Shown here: positions 23,829 to 41,567 of the stretch, piece by piece
Layout: the number at the start of each line of letters is the position of its first letter
Position numbering within the stretch: the first letter of the stretch is position 1
From: Chimonanthus salicifolius
Lineage: Eukaryota; Streptophyta; Magnoliopsida; Laurales; Calycanthaceae
Length of the DNA stretch: 64,000 nt
Assembly: GCA_013350335.1 (NCBI GenBank)
Contig: CM023539.1
Location: 46,114,631-46,178,630, forward strand
Reading direction: 5' to 3'
Program-made: the position numbers and the translations under genes
Notes under the pieces: generated by a model
What the model saw: the letters and a program-made list of their open reading frames with translations, nothing else
What the model was told of the DNA's origin: nothing
Database searches by the model: none

Positions 23829-24760
23829 CTCAAAGCTTTCAAACAGGTAAACTTTGGATTCCTTCTATTGGGCAACTCTGTTTGTGTATTTCCACGGAAT
23901 GTCAGTTCCTCACCTCATCATTCTGTTTCTTTGGATTCTCATTTCTTGGTCTTGTTCCAATAGATATGATTTATATATGTTGCTTTCATTTTATTTTGTT
24001 AATTTTTTTTCTATCGCCGTCTGTTGGATTTTGTTTCATTTTTGTATATAATCTGTTGACTAGAAATTATAAAAACACTATGGAAAGTTTGGTTTTGTGG
24101 GTTTTACTGCTTGAATTTTTCTTTGAGTTCTTGAGAGTGGGATGGAGTAGATTATTTTTAGGAGGAAAGTACTAAATTAACCCTTGGTGATTACAAGTTA
24201 TCTTGATTAGAGTGCCTCTCATTTTCTTTCAAAGTTTGTGAAAAAGTTACCCTTAAAAAGGAAATGTTGGATGACCAAAAGGTGCTATCACATTATTGAG
24301 TACTGCATTATGTTTGCATTCAATGATACAAATTGTGGGACATATTGCAAGCATTGGTACGATGTGCAGAATGTCTCTACCTATTGGGCCTATTCATGGG
24401 TTGGATTTGGATCCAACTTTGTAAAAAAAAAAAAAAAAGGAAGACCATTTATATTTATAAAGTCTGAGCTCATTTGAAGTCCATCAAAATTTTAAAAACA
24501 ACGTTTGAATCCGACATTTAAAGCTCATTTATTTTGCACTTGACACTATTTTTCATCTTAATAATCAAAGTTGGTAGACGTCTTTGAAAAGATCAACACT
24601 CGGTGATTTTGGCCATTAGATCGAGTGGTTATAACTTGAATTTTGAGATAATTTTTTAACAAAATGGTATATCTTTAAGTGTTCTTTTAATATATACGAT
24701 TATATTTTTAAAATTTATAATATAAACATGTCTAAAATTTCAATTAGTCTTGACAGACTT
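23829..24760. other. Intergenic, no gene seen
   Basis: AT-rich sequence with poly-A at about 24423-24437 and no recognisable element or coding domain. A 167-codon frame running through 23672-24175 changes from the Pro-rich zone to low-complexity hydrophobic residues and looks like noise. Confidence 0.55.
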
Positions 24761-26374
24761 TAAGGCTGCGTTTGGATGGGGGGTAAGGGGGGGTAACCCC
24801 CTGTTACCCCTTGTTACCCCCGTTTGGTAACAAGGGGGGAGGGGTAAAAATTCAAAATTTTACCCCTCTTGTCTCCCTTTTCAATACCCCCATGGGGTAA
24901 GGGATATTTAAGAATGAATACTCCTCCTTATCCCCCCTTTTGCTCATGAATTTTTTTTTTTACATTTTATTTATTTATTTATTTTGGTGAGTACTTTGGC
25001 TTTTATTTTTTTTAAAAGCACTCCATTATTTCCATTTGATAAATTTCATATCACCAAACAACAAATTATATTTTTTTATGAAGAGATATGAAGAATTTTT
25101 TTATTCATTTATTGAAATTTAAAATAATAATAGTGGTTTTTTATTTATTTTTTATTTTTTAAGAAAACCTTTCCCCTATTTATCCCGTGTCTTCATCTAT
25201 TTTTCAATTATTATTATATAATTTTCTAAAACGTGTTTGTCAAAATGTTCTATTTTTAAGGGGTGATTCTGTCGAAATTTCGATAGGATTTCAAAACTCT
25301 GAAAATTTTGAGATTTATGATAATCTCTTTTAGGGTAATTAACAATTTATTCTATTAAAAGATTATTTTAAAAATGTGTCAACATTTTCAACGTGATGCA
25401 GTTTGGTGAGGGATAAATTTTTACAGGGGTTACCCTTGAGTAGGGGTAAACTGACATATTAACAATTTTATGAGAATTAATAATTTTATTAAATCTATAT
25501 AATATAAAAATAAAATTTCTGCAACATTTTCAACATGATGCATTTGGGTGAGGGGTAAATTTTTATAGGGGTTACCCTTGAGCAGGGGTAATTGTATGTA
25601 GGGGTAAACTGACATATTAACAATTTTATGAGAATTAATAATTTTATTAAATCTATATAATATAAAAATAAAATTTCTGCAACATTTTCAATGTGATGCA
25701 TTTGGGTGAGGGGTAAATTTTTACAGGGGTAATTGTACGTAGGGGTAAACTGACATATTAACAATTTTATGAGAATTAATAATTTTATTAAATCTATATA
25801 ATATAAAAATAAAATTTCTGTAACATTTTCAAAGTGATGCATTTGGGTGAAGGGTAAATTTTTATAGGAGTTACCCTTAAATAGGGGTAAACTAATATAT
25901 TAACAATTTTATGAGAATTAATATTTTTATTAAATTCATATAATATAAAAAATAATAATTATAATTTTTTTGAAGAGATATGTTGATATTTTTTATTTAT
26001 TTATTGGGATTTAAAATAGTAATATAAAAAAAAATCTTTATTTATATTTTTAATATTAGAATGCAAGTGTTCATTTTAAATTATAATTATGAAAAATAAT
26101 TTATAAAAATTAGATAATATTATTATAAGTTATATTATTAGAATTTACTTCATAAATATTATTTAATAATTATGTTTTATAAAAAAAATAAAAAAATATT
26201 AATATATCAGATTACCCTTGCTTATAGTTACCAAACAAGATTTTTTACCATTAAGATAAGGTTTTACTTTACCACTGGAATTACCAAACAAGATAAGGGT
26301 AATCTCACTTCAAGAGTCACCTCTACTTAGGAGTAACCCCTATAAAAATTACCCCTTATCCAAACGCAGTCTAA
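24761..26374. mobile_element. Non-autonomous PIF/Harbinger-like element (24764-26371) with TAA target duplication
   Basis: The left end GGCTGCGTTTGGAT at 24764 and the right end (reverse complement) GACTGCGTTTGGAT form terminal inverted repeats, followed on both sides by GGGGTAA-rich subterminal sequence. The trinucleotide TAA flanks both ends (24761-24763 and 26372-26374), the usual PIF/Harbinger target. The 1.6 kb interior has no transposase and is AT-rich apart from GGGGTAA/TTACCCC motifs. It includes four tandem copies of a subterminal-like unit. Confidence 0.82.
25381..25960. repeat. Four tandem copies of a ~141-158 bp unit inside the PIF-like element
   Basis: Copies start AACATTTTCAA(C/A/T)(G/A)TGATGCA at 25381, 25523, 25681 and 25822. 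Each has GAGGGGTAAATTTTTA and ACAGGGGTTACCCTT-like motifs resembling the element's own ends, followed by the AT-rich ATTAATAATTTTATTAAAT. The second copy has about 16 extra bases from an added AGGGGTAA block. Confidence 0.88.
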
Positions 26375-29300
26375 GTAAAACCCCGAGGCCGACCCATATG
26401 ACATAATCTTGTTCAAACACATTTACTTAAGTCGGATTGGGGTTAGTCACGAGCTAGATTCGGACAAATGAATACCCCTACTATCAATGATAGATAGGAG
26501 CAGCGGTGACGCCCCACCCCTCCTAAGTTCCACGGGACACAACTTTTTTTTTTTTTATAACCATCAACCACCATTGCTGTTAAAGGAGGGTCTCATTCGT
26601 TCATACACGATATTTAGCATTATTCTACGTATCCTAATGCAAAGCATAAAATGGCCACATTCTTTATTTATCAGAGGTCAATATTCATAGTGGAATACAT
26701 AGAAATATTACATATACACGTCAAAGAGGGATACAAATAGTCATGAAACTATTACAACCCTCCTAAGTGTTTCTTTAATGAAAAACAGTAAATTCCAGTT
26801 AAGGGAAAACACCGGGGGACCCATATTCCTAACTAAGGAGCATCACTTTGATAAAAGATTTCATAGATGATATAATCAAAGAAAGCCTCCTTTATGAGAC
26901 TATCATAACCTTGTTAGATGTGTCATATAAGACCAATAATTTTATACAAATCAACTTTTTATTTTTCTAAAATTACAAGATTGTCTGATTACATGAAGCT
27001 TAAATTTTAGACAATAAATGTCTATCATTCTCTACATGTTTTGATAAAAAAAGTATATGATCCACCTTAATATTTAGAGAGTAGCCTCTATAAATAGAGA
27101 GACTCGAGAAGTCTCTCTGGAGATTTTATACAAATAAATTGGTTGTCTTTATCAACAAATAATGTAGGAAACCATTTTTCTAGGAGACCATGTTATAATA
27201 AAGTTAGATAGTATATTTCTATCCTTTGTAGTAAAAAAATTAATATATAATTTTTTATTAATGAGTGATTATGTCTATTTCTCCTCTTGAAAGGCATTGT
27301 TACAAGAAACTAATGTCACTTTTTCTCTTTTGATAAATTTGGAGGTGGTTGCTTAATGGAATTTAATGCGATCCACATGTTAATATCATGGGTTAGTGTG
27401 GCAATGAATGTGTTAAAGACTTAAAAGTGCTTTTTCGCACTTAGCATGAAGTAAAGTTAGGCTTTTTTACTGATAGGATTTGGCTTGTCGGTCTTGACTT
27501 TAGATCAACTATACCGCCGTTTAAGATCTTCAATGTGATCAATAGATTGTAGAGCCTCCACTTGCATTATTCTCAAGGCCTAGGACTCCACCAATGCACT
27601 GTGTCTAAAGTCCTTGAGAATTTAAAACCGAATGCAATATCTCGTGGAAAAAGTGACCAATAAAAAAGTGCCGCTTCATCAAATCTAATCAAAGGATACA
27701 AAAGGCGAGGTATTGACATGTACTGAACGCATATTAAAAACTAATTATCCACTCGACTGACTCAGCGCAGTAACTCAAGTCGCAGCACCTCATCAGAAAA
27801 CTTGGTCAGCGTTTGAGTTTTCGTATGACTCAGATAACTCAATGAGTTACTCAGTTACACGACTTCATTTGAGTTACTCGAGGTGTATAACTAACTTGGG
27901 TTAGCCCCACGGTGCCGGCCAGACTCTACTCATTTAGAGTCTGAGCTCAATTAAGGTTAAAAAAAGGGCCCGATTTAAATTTGAGTTGGGCTTGAGCCTT
28001 GCATTCTTACGGTCCAGACTGATCTGAAAGCCCGAGTTAAAAGATGTCTAATTTATATTTTATATGTTATACTTGATATTAAATAATATATTATCACTGA
28101 TTAAAAATGTATATTAAATTCTATTTATTCATCTTAAACTTAATACCAGTTATCTATAAATTCTGTCATTACTGTCCCTTCTCAACCTTACGTATATATC
28201 TTTTTCATCTCTTTCTAGTAAATTTAATAACTTATTTTGAAGAACTAATCCTATTATTTGAGTGTTAAAACTTGGAACCTATATGTTATTTTTATTTTGA
28301 AGCTTATTTGTTCGGACTTTTATATGATGAGTTGATTGAAGTAAAGTAATAACTTTGGAACTTAATTGATAATATGATAGATGTAATAAAATTAATAACA
28401 TGATTATAATGTATGTGATAGAAAAAAAAATTATATGATAAATCCTAAAAATAATTTATATGCAGGCTAATAATAGTGATTGATTTAAAACAAAGTTGAG
28501 TAAAGAACGGAAAACCCAAAGGCCCATACGAGCTCTTATTTACTTTCGAAGGACTCCGACGTGGCTTCAAATAATTTATATCCCCATGGCCCAATCTGAA
28601 TATGGGGCTTATATGCAATTATATATTTATTGTTAATATTTTTTTAAGATGTTTTTATCTTTTTACATTTTTTCTCATAATATGTACTAGTAACATATTG
28701 TATGAGTTATAATATTCTTTTATAGAGAATAATATTGATATTTTAATTTTAAAAATATTCGAATCAAAATCCGAATCCGAATTCGAATTTAACACTTTTA
28801 AGTGCATTCGGATATGATTCAATATAATTATAAATCTAAATTTGAACCCTACATGATCCTTATCACATACTGTTAAATAGATTTAAATTTAGATTTTATA
28901 ACCTGTGTGTCAGTCGATGACTTCTCTTAAGAATTAAGATCATTAGTCTATCCCATCAACCTAATGTTCTTCTCTTTAATTTGTTGGGAAGTTGAATGAG
29001 TTCGTGAAGAGAGATTCAAGAATTTGAACTTGAGTCACTCTGAATTAGTCCCACACATTCGTTTTGAAAAGAGAGATATTAAAGATTTATATAACTCAGA
29101 TCACTTTATCTATACTAGTCTTTTGAAAGTGGATACTCAATTCTAACACAGTTTTAATTTCGATTTACTTTAGCTTTTATTTTTTTCTTACTGTAGCTCT
29201 TGATATTTGAAATGAACATTGAAAGAACAACCCAAGTTTTGAAACCAAGCAGCCAAACAGAAGTTTGTAAGACTCGAGGGATGAATATGCAACGAGTCCT

Positions 29301-29936
29301 CATTTGTAACGTCGTATACTTTGTTTTTAGCTCTATTTTTGCCTTCTGCAAATGGGTACAGTCGTGGACGAGAGAGACGAGGCACTATAAAGATGAAAAT
29401 TCTAATTTAACATAATTAAATTAATTTTGTTTTAAATCTCATAATACATTACATTTAATAGAATCTACGGTCCTACGGAAAGAACTAAAGAAAGCATTCT
29501 ATTTGTTAAAACATAGAATTGAATGTTTCTTTCAACTAGAGATGTTTATTCAGTTTCCACAATCATTTCATTTTGCCTCTTGAATTGTACAACTTAGAGA
29601 AAATTGTCTAAATAAACCTTCTATTTGTTAAAACATTTCAGAATATTTTCTCAAGCATTCTATTTTAGAAATGGCTATAGAAATTTTCCAATAGATAATT
29701 ATAAAGAAAATGTTTAAGTAAACTTATACTGCATTTTGAGTACAATTTTTTTTTTAACAAGTACAAAATTGTATAATTATAAAAATGTTCAGAAGAAACT
29801 CACAGCAGCAGGTTCAAATATCAATGGTCTGTTGAAGGTTTTTGCCTTTCGTCCCCATCAGCTCTCGTCGTCTCTGTTCCTCGTACCTTCTTCATCATAA
29901 CTTTGCTGTTTTTATGCATTAAAACGATAAAATCCC
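26375..29936. other. Intergenic and CRK upstream region, no gene seen
   Basis: AT-rich and degenerate. About 27780-27900 has short repeats of GAGTTACTC/CAGTAACTC style. A phrase TCTATTTGTTAAAACAT occurs twice (about 29500 and 29620). The last 200 bases would be the CRK promoter and leader, and no clear TATA box is seen there. Confidence 0.55.
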
Positions 29937-35666
<5,730 letters not shown>

Positions 35667-36009
35667 ACAAATTTACTGATTGTTGGCAATGTAACTTGTT
35701 TTGTGCTACAATACCAGTGAATCATATGATCTTATAGCTAATATAAGTGACACCAATGATGCCTCTATTACTCTTATGAATATGAAAGTTGACAGACATG
35801 TTCTTAAGTTGTTCGAATTTGATTACATATGATTTAAGAGGTTTAACACTCTGGACCGTGCAAAAGTGTGGATCTGGCACACAAATGGAGATTCATCTTT
35901 AAGAGATGCATGTTAAGAAGGAATAGCAGCACTGATCATGTGAATTGTTTATCGATATCTTGCAGACACTCTCCAACAAAATGGGCAAAGCCAATAACTA
36001 GAACATTAG

Positions 36010-37030
36010 AATTATGGATATTGCACTAAAGGCACATGAAAATTTTTAGGATGCAAAAAGGGGTCCATGAAGTCTCTTTTTGGGCCTAAAACCCTTGAGT
36101 GATTGGCTCATATGGTATGGTAGTGGGTTGGGCCCATATTCCTTCATTTTGGGTTTTGTTTTTGACCTAAGGAATTCGTCCAAAAGCAATGCACAAGAAT
36201 TTATTGGAGAAATGGTTCTCTCTCTACGTCCTTATAAAGATTTCGAGCAAGTGGTGCATACTTGAAGTTTCAACATCAATTTGGGAACAGATTTGGGCGC
36301 TACCTCCTTTCTATCTCTCTCAATTTTCAACTTACCAAAATCAATATTCATGTGGACATCATAGATGAGCAATTTCAAGAAGACATGGGCCACTTGGAAG
36401 ATAAAATTGTGAAAATTTTACTAATGGCGCATCAAAATTTTGAGGATGCAAAAAGGGGCCCATTAAAATATCTTTTTGCACCTAAAACCCTTAAATGTTG
36501 AGCTCATAGGGTATGGTAGTGGGCCAGGCCCATATTTCCTCATTTTGAGCTTGTTTTGAGTTAAGGAAGTGGTTAAAAAGTAAGACTTAAGAAATTGTTG
36601 CTGGAATGGATATCTCTCTGCCACTTTTGAAGATTCCTAATCCCTTGACTTTAAGAGCAAGTGTCCATGTTTAAAAGCTTTCCACATCAAATTAGAGCTA
36701 GATTTGGGTCCTTTTTATCTCTCTCATTTTTCTAAAAATAAAAGACAAAATCAATTTCCAGATGTTGGCAACATAGATGAGCAAATCGAAGAAGACATAG
36801 GCCAATTAGAGGATAAAATTGCACTAAGGGCGCATGAAAATCACCCATATGGGTGTAGCTATACCGGTTGCCTCTCGCTTCTACACTCAATCGGTTGCAA
36901 GCGGGAGGTTGCAGGTTTGAGCTCCCATAGCCTAACCTTGATGTGTTTTAGGAGTAATGGGCTCATCCGAAAAGAATATCTTTCCCCTCCTTGAAGTATT
37001 CTTTATCCATTGATTTTAGGAGCCAATGGT
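36010..37030. repeat. Three tandem ~370-412 bp units, block 1 copy
   Basis: Units begin at or near ATAGATGAGCAA (36361 and 36773), with a first unit from about 36010 that lacks its start. Each carries GGATGCAAAAAGGGG, CCTAAAACCCTT and GGTATGGTAGTGGG. The start of units 2 and 3 translates as IDEQ(F/I)(Q/E)ED(M/I)G(H/Q)LEDKI, conserved between copies. The third unit is cut by a SINE at 36841. Confidence 0.82.
36841..36969 (+). mobile_element. SINE fragment inside the third tandem unit
   Basis: Box A-like GGGTGTAGCTATACCGGTTG, box B-like GGTTGCAGGTTTGAGCTC, then GGGCTCATCCG, ending without a clean tail. The duplicate block (52870-53045) lacks the SINE and instead has about 180 bases of tandem-unit sequence that is missing here, so the insertion is tied to a deletion. 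Confidence 0.75.
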
Positions 37031-37497
37031 CCATGCTCACGAGAGTTCCAATTGACCCCTGTTTTCCTCAAAACGCTCATCTATGATCCAACATCAAAAG
37101 ATATGTTTAATTTCTCTAAGGTAATTAATTAACTTCAACAAAACAAAGCCATTCGGGCTGATTTTGAAAATCAAGAGAATTTTGAAAGAGAGTTCTCCAC
37201 ATAAACTTTAAAAATTGAAGTTCTCCTGAGTTCTACTCCAAGGGAATCTCCTGTTATTAAGTTCTTCCTGTTCAAAGATAACCATTAAACCTAGTTGTTT
37301 TTAATTTTCAATAAATAATAAACAAATTATGGAAATTTCATATCAGCCCATTTTGGTCCATTTTAGTTTTGTTAGTTTTAGATGGGATAGATGTGCAGTT
37401 TGGATAGGTTTAGCATAAACTTGGATGATTCAAACAGAATCTAATTTGGGTTAGTTGGATATTCTTGATTAGGGTGCAATTTTTATATCTGTTATGT

Positions 37498-37688
37498 TGT
37501 GTTTGTAAACTTCATAAAACAGTTGATTGTGTTGCTAACTCATTAGGATACATCCTAACATATATAGAATGACATTAGTCACAGATAACTCAAACTCTAA
37601 TCTAATCCTAAACTAAACACATCTCTTAATCAGATATTAATCCAACCTTAGAATCCTTATTAAATAATAATTCTAATATATTCTAACA
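37498..37688 (-). mobile_element. Short copia-type solo LTR (block 1)
   Basis: A 191-bp TG...CA sequence flanked by ATGT on both sides (37494-37497 and 37689-37692). On the minus strand it begins TGTTAGAATATATTAGAAT and contains TATATATG. The same sequence at the matching place in block 2 (53570-53760) shows it predates the block duplication. The 4-bp flank match is short, so the ends are tentative. Confidence 0.55.
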
Positions 37689-38699
37689 ATGTTTATATAT
37701 AATAATTTATTTTTCATGAAAGATAATAAAAATTTATAGCACAATTGACAAGGACAGAGTGTTGCACTATAGAGATTGTGAGCGTTAATAGAGATTCAAC
37801 TATGAAAACAATTTGTTAAATTTAAATATAAATGTTAGTCCCAAATAAAAAAAAGATAATATTTAGACTTGAATAAGTATCCAATTTATAACAAAATTGA
37901 CCCATTATAGACCTAAATTTGGCGGACTTGTTAGGGTTGAAAACTGATTTGGGCTGCGTGAGGATTGAGAGCAATAGACATTGAGTCAGATATAAGGTTG
38001 AGATCAATCTGATCCAACTTGACATAGGATGCACTCTAGTTTTGAATAGAACTTTCAAATTTACCTACTTTTGATTTCAATAGGTGTCCAGTATGAAAAG
38101 TATAGGCCAAATATTACTATTAGAGGCTTGATGTAAAATAAAGAACTTTAGTAGTGTAGACAAATATTGAAACACAGTCCAAGTCACACCGATGCCCAAC
38201 TTCAAGTATCAGCTGAAATCTATAAGTAATCCAAGGTTGGACATAAAATAAAGAACTTTATTAAGTATAACCAAATATCAAAAGGAATATAATGGTTCGT
38301 GATTTTAAAAGGAATATGTTTCAAAAGTATACTTTTCAAGTAACATAAAGTTAAGATTTTATATAATTATCTATCCACAGTATTAAGTTATATGGCTCTT
38401 AAGATTTATTTGAAACGATTTGGTAATCTCTAACCCAAATAAAAATGAGTTCAAGATCATCCAATCACAAAAATATTAATATTGATCCGATATATCGACC
38501 AGCTTTTCCCCATATCTCGTCCTACAAAGGCTCAGAACTTTTTTAACTGAATGACAAATATCAGCCTATATACTTATATTGAACAAAATACTGGCAGATA
38601 TTTGTGGGTTTTGCATATTTTCTTTTCAAAGTATCTGAATGAACTAACATTTTTTTTTGGGGTACGAATTAGTCATGTGAGAGAGAGAAAAATGTAAGG

Positions 38700-39193
38700 G
38701 TTTATATAGGACTGGATATCTCTATTAGACTTGTGTTTTAGGCTGGAAGCTGAGTCCCAACATTCGTATCAAAGACAGGTTTCCCAAACTATTGCATGTG
38801 GAGTAAGGGATCTCTTAGCCGAACAGGATAGTCGGCTACTTTATATCCAGTTAGAGGGAGAAAATTTAAGGGCTTATATGAAACTTGATATCTCTATCTA
38901 TCAGACTAGTTTTTTGGACCGGAAGCTTAGTTCCAATAGTTTTTTCATCCAACAAAGAAGTTCAAGCACTGCATAGAGATGGGAGAAAGAACAAGCACCC
39001 AATAACATCATATTCATCAATATCACAAACATTTTATTTTCCCCATAAAATTACGAAGTACAGTTTTGGAATCTGTAGGTGCTATTAACCAAACTTATTT
39101 GGATGAGATTGATGTAGAAGAGCATCAGCATCTCCTTCCACTTATTCAACAAAAGAAATACTTGTTGTAGAGTAGAAAGCTTAATGATTCAAT
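38700..39193. other. 3' flank of CRRSP gene A, repeated beside all four genes
   Basis: Holds a conserved stretch with GAGAGAGAAAAATGTAAGGG, GGATATCTCTATTAGACTTG and CATCCAACAAAGAAGTTC. It is repeated at about 47580-48180, 54770-55150 and 61770-62620. It resembles LTR-type promoter sequence (TTTATATAGG), but no ends were found. Confidence 0.5.
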
Positions 39194-39925
39194 CTAGGCA
39201 TTGACAAATGGGTACAACTCATATCTGAAGTTGCAGCTCCCACCAACAACTCTTCCTCCTCTCTTCCCATCACAACAGCTTGGAAGTTCACTTATAGCAC
39301 TCTCAAGGCACTTCTTGCAGTCAACCGCACTAAGGTCTCTGGTGCACTGAGTCAACCCATACAACTTCTCTGTCTTCCCAAGCTCCATATCTCCAGTAGC
39401 AAACATCATTGGAGCATGATAAGCCTGCATGGCCAAACTGCTCAGCAGCTTCCCAACTTGCTGATTGAATGATTTCGGATCATCGACGTTCTGCGTGTTC
39501 CACATATAGAACTTGTTGCTGTTGTCAATTTGACCGAAAAATTCGACGTTTGAGTAGTGCAGCAGGCAATCATCGTACCACACGATTGCTTCTTCTTTGT
39601 TGGGGCAGAGCTTTTGGATGTCAGCAGTGGCACCAACGACACATGTCTTGCAGTTTGTGCTAGAAACGTCTCCCCGACAGAGAGCTAGACCATTTGCACG
39701 ATACGGGCTCCTCCCTACCGATCCTAGCCCGAAGCCGGTGAGGGGAGTTTTGGTGGAGAGGGAACTCATCAGTTGGTGCAAGTTCCTGTCATAGGGACCA
39801 TTTGCTGTGAAGTTGTTGGAGTTTGGGCACATCGAAAACAGAGGATCAGCAGCTAGGACACCATGGAGAAGAAGAGTAAGGGAAAGAAGATTGACAATGA
39901 CAAAGCTGACGCTTAAGGAAGCCAT
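39194..39925 (-). CDS. CRRSP38: Cysteine-rich repeat secretory protein 38-like, gene A (intact)
   Basis: A single-exon gene of 243 residues with start ATG at 39925 and stop TAG. The frame stays open upstream, but the MASLS start opens a clean signal peptide (1-25, ending VLA), so it is preferred. Two DUF26/Gnk2 domains follow. The first has Cys33 and the core C83-X8-C92-X2-C95, the second the core C194-X8-C203-X2-C206 plus CC217-218 and C231. There is no membrane helix or kinase, so it should be secreted to the apoplast. The family includes the mannose-binding antifungal ginkbilobin and CRRSP proteins. The C-terminus [10 protein letters not shown] matches CRRSP38 proteins. Gene C is its partner in the duplicate block. 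A TATA box lies at 40010-40017, about 85 bases before the ATG. Confidence 0.93.
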   Translation of the reverse strand: MASLSVSFVIVNLLSLTLLLHGVLAADPLFSMCPNSNNFTANGPYDRNLHQLMSSLSTKTPLTGFGLGSVGRSPYRANGLALCRGDVSSTNCKTCVVGATADIQKLCPNKEEAIVWYDDCLLHYSNVEFFGQIDNSNKFYMWNTQNVDDPKSFNQQVGKLLSSLAMQAYHAPMMFATGDMELGKTEKLYGLTQCTRDLSAVDCKKCLESAISELPSCCDGKRGGRVVGGSCNFRYELYPFVNA

Positions 39926-40009
39926 GGTGAGAAGAGAGTTGAGAGGCAATGGAATGGGAAATGATCTTGTGTTGAGATGTGAATGGCTTTCATGTAGCCA
40001 CTGCTCTCC

Positions 40010-40017
40010 TTTATATA
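40010..40017 (-). promoter_or_regulatory. TATA box of CRRSP gene A
   Basis: TATATAAA on the minus strand, about 85 bases upstream of the ATG. It is conserved before gene B (49002-49009), C (55919-55926) and D (63442-63449). Confidence 0.8.
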
Positions 40018-40566
40018 CAATATTGGGCTGAAACCTCATGTAGACGTAGAGATGTCGATCATGGAGAGTTGACATTTATTTTCTTCTGTGAATGGGTCAG
40101 ACACTTAAACTATATAAAACCCAAGCTGACTTTGACGAAGTAGATAAAGTTGTGTTGAAAATTTGGAAGAATCAGTATTGTCTTCCATCCACATTCATGA
40201 ATTATTCATTCTGGGTTGCCATTGTTGATCATGTCATGCAACATTCTTATTTCCACGATGATCAGCATTGAAATTCTTTCAATCTCTATCCTTATTATTT
40301 GATGCCTTGACAGCTATTTATTCATTGGTTAGTTGGTAAAGCTCATGCCTATCACACCTATTAATTTACAATGAGTACCGTTGACTGTTGAGGCCATTTT
40401 GTCCTTGTTCTTTTAAATTATATAGAATTTACGTTCCATGAATTAAATCGACTGAGAGTCATTTAATAGGATTTAAAAAGATAAAATAATAAAGCAACCA
40501 TTATTGATGAATAATTGTAAGTAAATATAAAATCATGTTATATGTCATTTATAACTTCATAATAAT

Positions 40567-40761
40567 TAGTCAAAGTTATTTTTTTTTTTTGGATTAACGT
40601 GAAAAACTCAGACACAAGTCCTACAAAAATTCCTACGGATGAGCCTACTACCCCCAAGGCACACCAAAATTAAGTCATGGCTGCTCGAACCCGCAACCTC
40701 CCGCTTCCTGAAGCGAGAGGCAACCAGTTGAACAACACTCATATGGATAGTCAAAGTTATT
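40567..40761 (-). mobile_element. tRNA-derived SINE (40581-40747) with 14-bp target duplication, block 1
   Basis: Read on the minus strand it has a box A-like GTTGTTCAACTGGTTGCCTC, a box B-like GGTTGCGGGTTCGAGCAG, then GGTGTGCCTTGGGGGTAGTA and GGCTCATCCGTAGG, and an A tail (the T run at 40581-40590 on the plus strand). The target duplication TAGTCAAAGTTATT is perfect (40567-40580 and 40748-40761). The counterpart is at 56822-56982, so it predates the block duplication. Confidence 0.9.
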
Positions 40762-40887
40762 AACATTCACTCATTCGAGTTTCAAATTTTAGTAAATAAA
40801 TATTTATTTATTTTATATGAAGAGCTTATATGTTTCATAAAGCAAATTATTGTTTGGCTTAGTTGGCTTTATCCAACTATACCATAG

Positions 40888-41207
40888 GTGCCAAGTAGGG
40901 GTTAAATTACGGTCGGGTTTTGGCCTGACCCCGTATGACCCGACCCAAAAATCATGTGGGTCAGGGTTGGGTTGAGAAGTTAGAAACCCGTATTGAATTC
41001 GGGTCAGGTTGGGTTGAGAGATTTTTAAGTTAACCCGATTCGACCAGATCAAAGTCGACCTGATCCGGTAAAAAGTAGGCTAAAGTAGGTTCAAAATGCG
41101 GGTCAGGTCTGGTTAAAATTCGGTTCGGGCCTGATCGAGTCGGGTTCCATATATTAGTAGCTCGGGTCGAGTAGGGCTTTTTTGCCGATTTCAGCACTAG
41201 TGCCAAG
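40888..41207. mobile_element. hAT-type MITE 1 (40896-41199)
   Basis: A 304-bp insert starting TAGGGGTTAAATT and ending ATTTCAGCACTA, full of CGGGTC/GACCCG motifs. It is flanked by a perfect 8-bp duplication GTGCCAAG (40888-40895 and 41200-41207). The duplicate block has one uninterrupted GTGCCAAG at 57123-57130. Eight-base duplications fit the hAT superfamily. There is no coding capacity. Confidence 0.9.
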
Positions 41208-41567
41208 TCTTCTACTGACTTAGTCTAGTCAGGTCAAAACTGCAAGATTTAAATTAGACCCTAGCCAACGACTATATATATGACTGCGTTACGCCAACAT
41301 CAATATTGTTTTTGAAGTTATGTCGGGATTAATTACACCTCTAATTCATCTCATTATTTTCTAAAGAGCAACTTTTTAAAGTTCAATTCAATCAATGTTG
41401 ACCTAATTTACTGAGGAGAATGAAATGAAATAGAATGGATAAGAAGAATAACTTGAAAAGGTGATTACTCGACTGCACCATAGAAAGAGTTTTATAAGAG
41501 AGAGACCATACGAATAAATAGTTGATATAATTTCATTAAGATCTAACTATCCTACTTGATCAGAAGG

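Noticed and set aside
25495..25842. 115-codon repetitive minus frame
   Set aside because: It is the tandem unit of the PIF-like element read through, with no protein signature.
27060..27125. Short hairpin GAGACTCGAGAAGTCTCTC as a possible regulatory RNA
   Set aside because: A single short stem in AT-rich DNA with no supporting context.
39442..39642. Conserved 64-90-codon frames on both strands inside all CRRSP copies
   Set aside because: They are alternate frames of the DUF26 genes and are conserved only because the genes are duplicated.
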